Assembly (NCBI RefSeq): GCF_009937975.1
Contig: NZ_AP018441.1
Location: forward strand, 2,418,001-2,482,000
Direction: 5' to 3'
DNA from: Undibacterium sp. YM2
GTDB lineage: Bacteria; Pseudomonadota; Gammaproteobacteria; Burkholderiales; Burkholderiaceae_D
DNA: 64,000 bases
How positions within the stretch are numbered: the stretch's first letter is position 1; each line of letters starts with the position of its first letter. The notes under the pieces were generated by a model. It ran no database searches. It saw only the letters and a list, made by a program, of their open reading frames with translations, and was not told the origin of the DNA. The position numbers and the translations under genes were made by a program. Shown in pieces: positions 58,536-64,000 of this stretch.

Positions 58536-59758
58536 AGTGCCGGCATTGCGCGCATGAGTTGACGCAAACCTTTCTCGATCTTGGTTCAGCACCGCCATCG
58601 AATGCCTATTTAAAACCAGAAGCCCTGAGCCAGGCAGAAATCTGGCTGCCTTTGAAAGTAATGGTTTGTGATGCTTGCTGGCTGGCACAAACCCTGGATT
58701 TTACCGGGCGTGAAAATTTATTCGATGCCGACTACGCCTATTTCAGTTCATTTTCTTCCAGCTGGCTGGCCCATGCGAAGAAATTTGTTGAAACGATGCG
58801 TCAGGATTTGAGCTTGAATTCGCAAAGCCTGGTGATGGAAGTTGCGGCAAATGACGGGTATTTATTGCAGTACGTGCAGGAGGCTGGCATCCCGTGTTTT
58901 GGGGTGGAACCAACTGCTAGCACCGCTGCGGCAGCAAGGGAAAAAGGCATTAAGGTCATAGAACGCTTCTTTGGTGTGGAGTTGGCAAAGGAGATACTCG
59001 CACGTGGTCAGCGCGTTGATTTATCGGTCGCCAATAATGTATTGGCGCATGTACCTGACATCAATGATTTTGTTGCTGGTTTTAGCTTGGTCTTAAGCGA
59101 GCAAGGTGTCGCCAGTTTTGAATTTCCGCATTTGTTGAATATGGTGGAGCAAAACCAGTTTGATACTGCTTACCATGAACATTATTCTTATCTGTCACTG
59201 CATGCGGTCAAAACAGTGTTTGCAAAAAATGGTTTGCATGTATTTGATGTGCAGGAGTGGCCAACGCATGGCGGCAGCCTGCGTGTACTTGCTCAGAGAA
59301 TGGATATCAGGTACCGCGAAGAAAAAGCCAGTGTCGCACAAATACTGCAAGCAGAGCAGGCAGCGGGTATTCTCAATACCGGCTTTTATGAGGCAGCACA
59401 GGCTAAGGCAGAATCTGCCAAGTTCGCATTGCTGGAGTTTTTGCTCAATGCAAAACGCAATGGCACGCGTGTAGCCGCCTACGGCGCTGCCGCCAAGGGC
59501 AATACCTTGCTGAACTTTTCTGGAGTCAGGCCTGATCTCTTGCCGTATGTCGTGGATATCAACACCCATAAGCAAGGTAAATTCATGCCTGGCAGCCATA
59601 TACCTATTGTTGATATTCAGCATTTGCTGGCAGATAAGCCGGATTTCATTCTTATTTTGCCCTGGAATTTGCAGGCAGAAATCATGCAAGACCTCGCCCA
59701 GGCAAAAAACTGGGGTGGGCAATTCGTCGTTGCGATTCCTCAATTAACGGTGTTGTAA
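58532..59758 (+). CDS. Sugar C-methyltransferase (TylC3-like family)
   Basis: 408-residue SAM enzyme with three parts: an N-terminal zinc site (Cys3, Cys6, Cys46, Cys49), a central methyltransferase domain (MEVAANDGYLLQYVQ near 98; EFPHLL, HEHYSYLS) and a C-terminal domain (AAYGAAAKGNTLLNF, VDINTHKQGKFMPGSHIPI). This layout is that of NDP-keto-hexose 3-C-methyltransferases making branched sugars. Here it would act on the CDP-keto-sugar after the epimerase. Substrate is inferred. Confidence 0.88.
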   Translation: MKCRHCAHELTQTFLDLGSAPPSNAYLKPEALSQAEIWLPLKVMVCDACWLAQTLDFTGRENLFDADYAYFSSFSSSWLAHAKKFVETMRQDLSLNSQSLVMEVAANDGYLLQYVQEAGIPCFGVEPTASTAAAAREKGIKVIERFFGVELAKEILARGQRVDLSVANNVLAHVPDINDFVAGFSLVLSEQGVASFEFPHLLNMVEQNQFDTAYHEHYSYLSLHAVKTVFAKNGLHVFDVQEWPTHGGSLRVLAQRMDIRYREEKASVAQILQAEQAAGILNTGFYEAAQAKAESAKFALLEFLLNAKRNGTRVAAYGAAAKGNTLLNFSGVRPDLLPYVVDINTHKQGKFMPGSHIPIVDIQHLLADKPDFILILPWNLQAEIMQDLAQAKNWGGQFVVAIPQLTVL

Positions 59759-59767
59759 GAGCTCAGC

Positions 59768-60256
59768 ATGATAGAGATACATCCAGATGCGCGAATTTCT
59801 AAATTGGCTGATATTGAAGATTCAGTCAGGGGGACGCGCATTATCATAGGTGCTTTTTCCAGCATAGACAGCTTTGTCAAATTCAAGCCTGCCGGTGGCG
59901 TGGCCGATGTTGTGATTGGTGAGCGCAGTGTCATCAATTCTGGCTGCGTCCTGTATACGGGAAACGGCATCGTGATAGGGAATGACGTCGCGATTGCCGC
60001 GAATTGTACTTTTGCGCCAGTCAATCATGCCTATCACGACAAAAGCCGGCGCATCAATCAACAAGGCTTCTTGCCAGGCAAAGGCGGTATCATCATTGAA
60101 GACGATGTCTGGATAGGAGCAAATTGCGTGATACTTGATGGTGCCATCTTGAGGCAGGGCTGCGTCATAGGTGCAGGTTCTATCGTCCGCTCTGAAGTTG
60201 CTGCGTACTCCATTAATGTTGGCAACCCCTTGCAACAAATCGGGATGCGCAAATGA
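59768..60256 (+). CDS. Hexapeptide-repeat acyltransferase
   Basis: 162-residue left-handed beta-helix acyltransferase of the acetyltransferase/maltose O-acetyltransferase type. Hexapeptide turns run through IIIGAFSSID, VVIGERSVIN, IVIGNDVAIA, IIIEDDVWIG and CVIGAGSIV; the active-site His is likely in FAPVNHAYHD. It may acetylate the operon's sugar. It overlaps the next gene by 4 bases. Confidence 0.85.
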   Translation: MIEIHPDARISKLADIEDSVRGTRIIIGAFSSIDSFVKFKPAGGVADVVIGERSVINSGCVLYTGNGIVIGNDVAIAANCTFAPVNHAYHDKSRRINQQGFLPGKGGIIIEDDVWIGANCVILDGAILRQGCVIGAGSIVRSEVAAYSINVGNPLQQIGMRK

Positions 60257-61068
60257 GCGAGGCTTTGCGCGCAACCCTGATAGGTGGCAAGGGCTTTGTC
60301 GGGCGGCATCTGCACCAGGCTTTGCAAGCAAAGGGATGGGACAGTTATGTCGCAGAACGTGATGATCCGCGGCTGACAACAGATGACCTGGGTCATGTTT
60401 TTTATTGCGCTGGTCTGACGGCCGATTTCCGGCAACGTCCCTATGCCACAGTAGATGCCCATGTGCATCTGCTATCAAGTATTTTGCAACATACTCGTTT
60501 TGCCAGCCTGACTTACTTGTCGAGTACCCGTGTTTACGCTGGTGCTCTAAATACACAAGAAGACGCAGCATTGACCGTCAGCGCTCACTTGTCTGGCGAT
60601 TTATATAATATTTCCAAGCTCATGGGTGAAAGCCTGTGCCTGCATGGTGGTCGCAATGTGCGTGTAGTTCGTTTATCGAATGTGTATGGAGCAGGGATGC
60701 CAGAGCAGAATTTCCTGGCAGATATCTTAAATTCCGCAACGAAAACCAAACGGGTGGTATTTCGCAGCAGCCCTGATTCGGAAAAAGATTACATTTCCAT
60801 CACAGATGTCGTGCGTTTTTTACCCATAATTGCCACACAAGGTGAGATTGGCATATACAATTTAGCCAGGGGCAGGAATACTACGCATGCCAGAATCGCA
60901 GCATTGCTGGAACAGTTCGGCGTCAGTTGTGAATTCGAAAATCATGCACCATGCATCAGTTTTCCGCCTATTTCCATATTAAAGCTGGAGTCTTTGTCCG
61001 GGCAGCCGGAATTGGATATAGCAAGTGAATTACCAGCGCTTTTTAATCATTACACAAAAAAACCATGA
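60253..61068 (+). CDS. NAD(P)-dependent SDR epimerase/dehydratase family protein
   Basis: 271-residue extended-SDR-like protein. A GGKGFVG nucleotide-binding motif follows the start, a serine-rich YLSSTRVY loop and catalytic YNISK lie in the middle. It is shorter than RfbG-type enzymes. It may reduce the 4-keto group after C-methylation, finishing the sugar, but this is inferred from context. It overlaps the next gene by 4 bases. Confidence 0.85.
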   Translation: MSEALRATLIGGKGFVGRHLHQALQAKGWDSYVAERDDPRLTTDDLGHVFYCAGLTADFRQRPYATVDAHVHLLSSILQHTRFASLTYLSSTRVYAGALNTQEDAALTVSAHLSGDLYNISKLMGESLCLHGGRNVRVVRLSNVYGAGMPEQNFLADILNSATKTKRVVFRSSPDSEKDYISITDVVRFLPIIATQGEIGIYNLARGRNTTHARIAALLEQFGVSCEFENHAPCISFPPISILKLESLSGQPELDIASELPALFNHYTKKP

Positions 61069-61814
61069 ATCCGATTAAACAATTTGAAGCAGAACGCGAT
61101 GCCCGCATAGAGCAATTGGGCAAAGACCTTGAGTTCCAGGCGCAGTCCCGCGACTGGCTGGAACAAAGCATGCGTCGTCAGTATGTTTATAATTTTTCAT
61201 GGTTGGGGCGCCCCATCATACAAAACCCGATAGACATGATGGCGATGCAAGAACTGATCTGGACGGTGCAGCCCGATCTCATCATAGAAACCGGTATTGC
61301 TCATGGCGGTTCGATTATTTACTCCGCTTCCTTGCTGGAGTTAAACGCTGCTTGCGGCGGTAATCCTGACGCTAAAGTTATTGGTATCGATATTGATATT
61401 CGCGAACACAATAAGGAAGCAATTCTGCAGCACCCTATGTCCAGGCGTATACAGATGCTGCAGGGATCAAGCGTCGCCACTGAGATTGTGGACCAGGTGA
61501 AGGCCATTGCACAGGGCAAACAGAAAGTCCTGGTTTTCCTGGATTCCAACCATACCCACGAACATGTATTGGCTGAGCTGCAGGCTTACGCACCACTGGT
61601 AACGAAAGACAGTTATTGCGTCGTATTTGATACTTTTGTAGAAGATGTGCCGGCAGACGTATTTGATAACCGTCCATGGCAGCCGGGAAATAGCCCGAAG
61701 ACAGCAGTGCATGAATATCTGAAAACTCATCCAGAATTCGTGATAGACAAGGCCATGGACTATAAATTGCAGATTACCGTGGCACCTGACGGCTTCCTGA
61801 AGCGGGTCAGCTAG
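61065..61814 (+). CDS. CmcI-type (cephalosporin hydroxylase family) methyltransferase-like protein
   Basis: 249 residues of the CmcI/rhamnosyl O-methyltransferase family: SWLGRPIIQNPIDMMAMQELI, SAM-binding-type IETGIAHGGSI (near 74) and metal-binding-type VFLDSNHTHEHV (Asp160, His163). Despite the family name, most members are thought to be SAM-dependent O-methyltransferases; here it could O-methylate the sugar. Last gene of the operon, followed by a strong terminator. Confidence 0.85.
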   Translation: MNPIKQFEAERDARIEQLGKDLEFQAQSRDWLEQSMRRQYVYNFSWLGRPIIQNPIDMMAMQELIWTVQPDLIIETGIAHGGSIIYSASLLELNAACGGNPDAKVIGIDIDIREHNKEAILQHPMSRRIQMLQGSSVATEIVDQVKAIAQGKQKVLVFLDSNHTHEHVLAELQAYAPLVTKDSYCVVFDTFVEDVPADVFDNRPWQPGNSPKTAVHEYLKTHPEFVIDKAMDYKLQITVAPDGFLKRVS

Positions 61815-61825
61815 AAAAAAAGTTC

Positions 61826-61867
61826 AAAAAAACACGGAGGACATCATTTTGTCTTTCGTGTTTTTTT
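61826..61867 (+). terminator. Terminator of the glycan operon
   Basis: AACACGGAGGACA (61831-61843) pairs with TGTCTTTCGTGTT (61850-61862), 13 pairs including two G-U, 6-base loop, leading straight into a T-run to 61867. The A-rich left flank also gives some activity on the minus strand. Confidence 0.9.
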
Positions 61868-61938
61868 GTATTCGCTTTTTACTTTTTTACTGATACTGAT
61901 CAGCGACATATTTCCCCTGATCTGCTGATCCCTTAATA

Positions 61939-63591
61939 TCAGCCAGCCTTGATGACGCGGTTTTTGCCAGACTGTTTTGCCTCGTACATAGCCTTATCGG
62001 CACGCTTGATGGTTTCTTCTTGTGGCTCGCGTGGATTGCGCAAGGCAACGCCCGCACTGAAAGTGATGAACAAGCGTTGATCATTGGCCGTGAAGAAGTG
62101 CTTGGTCAGTTCTCTTTGCACGCGCATCATGGCCTGGGCAGCTTCTTCCAGCTGCGTTTCTGGCATGATGATGACAAATTCCTCACCGCCGTAGCGTGCT
62201 ACCATGTCTATGGATCTCAGGGTTTGCTTGACAATGCGTACCAGGTGAACCAGCGCCTCATCACCGGCGGCGTGGCCGTGGGTGTCGTTGAGCTTCTTGA
62301 AGTTATCAAGATCCAGCAGGGCTACGCAAAGTGGCGTGTTACGTCGGTCAGACCTGTCGGCTTCGCGTTCAAATACATCGTCCATACCCCTGCGGTTCAG
62401 GCTGCCTGTCAGTTGGTCTTCCCTGACCAGTTCACTCATGTGGGCAAGTTTGTTTTCCAGTTCCTTGATGCGTGCCTCTGCTTCGCTGACCTCTTTTTGA
62501 GCAGCGACTATCATGTCACGCGAACGCAGGGTTTCAGACTGGACTTCCCTGGTTTCGTTGAGGATATTCCTGATCAGGTCGCTGACCTCGGCAACATTCT
62601 TGGCTGAACTCAGTTGTTGTGAGTAGGTGCCCATTTTGTGCTGATAAGCGCCGGTGCTGTCTGCCATGGCATTCAATCTGTCGATAAATGCCGTCATCAT
62701 GTTCTTGACTGAGGTTTTTGACTCGTCAATACTGGTTTTCAATACGCCTTGCTTGTAGATGACATCTTTCAGGCTGCGCGTGGCTTCTTGCAGGGCACGG
62801 TGATCAATCGGGCCCGCGATGAGATTTTGTACCACCTCGATCTGGCCGCGTAACCAGTTATCGTTATCAAGCAGATCGTGGATATTGGTCAGCAGCAGGT
62901 CGAACAGGCGCAGCAGCAATTCCTGTTGTTCAGCGCTGTCACCGCTTTGCAGTTCAATCTGAAAGCACAATTGCTTGAGTCTGCCAGCAATCATGTTCAG
63001 CTCACCTTCATTGACCGCAACCTTGACCGCTGTGCCCAGGCTTTCCGACTCTTCGGCAAGTTGCGGGCTAGGTTTCAGTAGCGAGGTGAGGGCAAGGGTC
63101 AGGGTGCGGTACAGTAAGTCCTTGAGGATGCGCAACCTGCCATCCTCAACCGGGCCATCATCAACCAGTGAGATGCTCTTGCTGGCAACAGGCGTTGGCA
63201 GCGGATCGACGAGACTGATGTTATTGGAGGCAGTTGGCGGCGGAGCCGTAATACGTTCAGCCAGTTGTGTCAGGCCACGGCCATAATCTTGCCAGTTGCC
63301 AGTTTTGATCGCACGGCTGAAGCGTTGCCCAAAAGTGGACATCTCACCTGTCGAAATCTGCAGGCTGTTGGCAAAATTGGCAAGTAAAATCTCGGCTTGC
63401 GGAATGACTGGAGTTGCCTCCATTTCAGGCGGGGCTTCTACCGGAGTATCCGGAACACCTGCTATATCATTATAGAGTTTGCGGTAGGCCTCTGGTGTTG
63501 GCGCAATGCGCTGTATTGCCAATTGTCTGAATGTCTCGCGCGCAATATCTGTAGGACTTTTAAACTGCGAATTATTTGGAGTTTTCGACAT
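61939..63591 (-). CDS. GGDEF diguanylate cyclase
   Basis: Makes c-di-GMP from GTP. It has 550 residues. The N-terminal 370 residues have no domain I recognise and no membrane segment; helical coiled-coil sequence (about 340-390) links it to the GGDEF domain (about 390-548) with GGEEF at 468-472 and an upstream RxxD inhibitory site (RSID), suggesting product inhibition. It is likely soluble and regulated by the N-terminal sensor part. It stands alone, converging with the glycan operon. Confidence 0.93.
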   Translation of the reverse strand: MSKTPNNSQFKSPTDIARETFRQLAIQRIAPTPEAYRKLYNDIAGVPDTPVEAPPEMEATPVIPQAEILLANFANSLQISTGEMSTFGQRFSRAIKTGNWQDYGRGLTQLAERITAPPPTASNNISLVDPLPTPVASKSISLVDDGPVEDGRLRILKDLLYRTLTLALTSLLKPSPQLAEESESLGTAVKVAVNEGELNMIAGRLKQLCFQIELQSGDSAEQQELLLRLFDLLLTNIHDLLDNDNWLRGQIEVVQNLIAGPIDHRALQEATRSLKDVIYKQGVLKTSIDESKTSVKNMMTAFIDRLNAMADSTGAYQHKMGTYSQQLSSAKNVAEVSDLIRNILNETREVQSETLRSRDMIVAAQKEVSEAEARIKELENKLAHMSELVREDQLTGSLNRRGMDDVFEREADRSDRRNTPLCVALLDLDNFKKLNDTHGHAAGDEALVHLVRIVKQTLRSIDMVARYGGEEFVIIMPETQLEEAAQAMMRVQRELTKHFFTANDQRLFITFSAGVALRNPREPQEETIKRADKAMYEAKQSGKNRVIKAG

Positions 63592-63649
63592 TTTGCTTTG
63601 CCAATGACCTTGCTAACAAGAGTATTGCCCACGACATTAATATTGCCGT

Positions 63650-64000
63650 TTAATCTACAAGCTGATTTTTTATTGCATAGTGCGTTAATTCAGCATTGTG
63701 CCGCAATTTCATCTTCAATAGAATTCTCGACCTGTATTCGCTAATGGTTTTTACAGAAAGTGACAATTCTTTTGCGATGTCGCTAACTGACTTGCCTGAG
63801 GCGATCAGGGTCATGGTTTGGAACTCACGGTCAGACAGGGTTTTGTGCAGTGCATCTTCATGTTCCTGGTTCAGGTTGTTTGCCAGTTCCTGGGCAAGTT
63901 GCGTGCTGATGTATTTCAAGCCACGGGCGACTTGTCGTATGGCTTCCAGGATTTGCACGCTGCTGCATTGCTTGTTCAGAAAACCAGAGGCGCCGGCTTT
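63650..64000 (-). CDS. NarL/LuxR-family response regulator, 3' part (partial)
   Basis: Open to the right edge; 116 residues are visible. The end of a receiver domain (KAGASGFLNKQ, with the conserved Lys) is followed by a linker and LuxR HTH (LSDREFQTMTLIASGKSVSDIA, LSVKTISEYRSRILLKMKL). A cognate histidine kinase is not in the window. Lies 58 bases upstream of the diguanylate cyclase start, same strand, so the two may be co-transcribed. Confidence 0.9.
   Translation of the reverse strand, partial: KAGASGFLNKQCSSVQILEAIRQVARGLKYISTQLAQELANNLNQEHEDALHKTLSDREFQTMTLIASGKSVSDIAKELSLSVKTISEYRSRILLKMKLRHNAELTHYAIKNQLVD

Overview
The window reads as chromosomal DNA of a motile, flagellated betaproteobacterium in Burkholderiales. 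Oxalobacteraceae is the likeliest family and an Undibacterium-like genus is possible; this is inferred from gene order and protein style, not from a database match. The main clue is the housekeeping run ndk-rlmN-pilW-rodZ-ispG-hisS-yfgM-like-bamB-der-hfq-hflX-hflK-hflC-hisZ-purA-phosphoribosyltransferase-tRNA-Leu-rnr-rlmB, preceded by surE-pcm-nlpD-rpoS. Coding density is high and base composition looks moderate.

Region 1 (1-5.5 kb) has the end of a type II secretion gene set (gspE 3' end, gspF, gspC), a uracil-DNA-glycosylase-like protein whose catalytic motif is degenerate, an HD-GYP c-di-GMP phosphodiesterase and, on the minus strand, a quinone-oxidoreductase-type MDR enzyme. Region 2 (5.5-32.4 kb) is almost all plus-strand housekeeping: the stationary-phase block surE-pcm-nlpD-rpoS, rRNA methyltransferases (rlmD, rlmN, rlmB), cell shape and pilus genes, isoprenoid synthesis, histidyl-tRNA synthetase, the BAM lipoprotein, Der, Hfq, HflX/K/C, purine genes, RNase R and CysE. 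Two almost identical minus-strand tRNA-Leu(CAG) genes with their own terminators sit in it.

Region 3 (32.4-53.5 kb) is a flagellar locus, nearly all minus strand. In transcription order it holds fliC, flaG, fliD, fliS, fliT, a second FliK-like gene, a small FlhB C-terminal-like gene and ycgR; then, beyond the divergent plus-strand fliE, fliF-G-H-I-J-K, a 331-bp gap, fliL-M-N-O-P-Q-R and finally nnr (NAD(P)HX repair). Well-formed sigma-28 promoters precede fliC and fliD. fliR and fliI are each broken by one missing base at a short G/C homopolymer.

Region 4 (53.9-61.8 kb) is a compact plus-strand operon beginning next to fliC. It holds a TPR/SPINDLY-type O-GlcNAc-transferase-like glycosyltransferase, then rfbF (also frameshifted), rfbG, an RmlC-type epimerase, a sugar C-methyltransferase, a hexapeptide acyltransferase, an SDR reductase/epimerase and a CmcI-type methyltransferase. 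My reading is that it makes a CDP-linked, probably C-methylated and further decorated deoxysugar and puts it on flagellin. This is the most interesting accessory system here. Region 5 (61.8-64 kb) holds a GGDEF diguanylate cyclase and the 3' part of a NarL/LuxR-family response regulator.

C-di-GMP is a shared theme: HD-GYP hydrolase, YcgR effector and GGDEF synthase all lie within the window around the motility genes.
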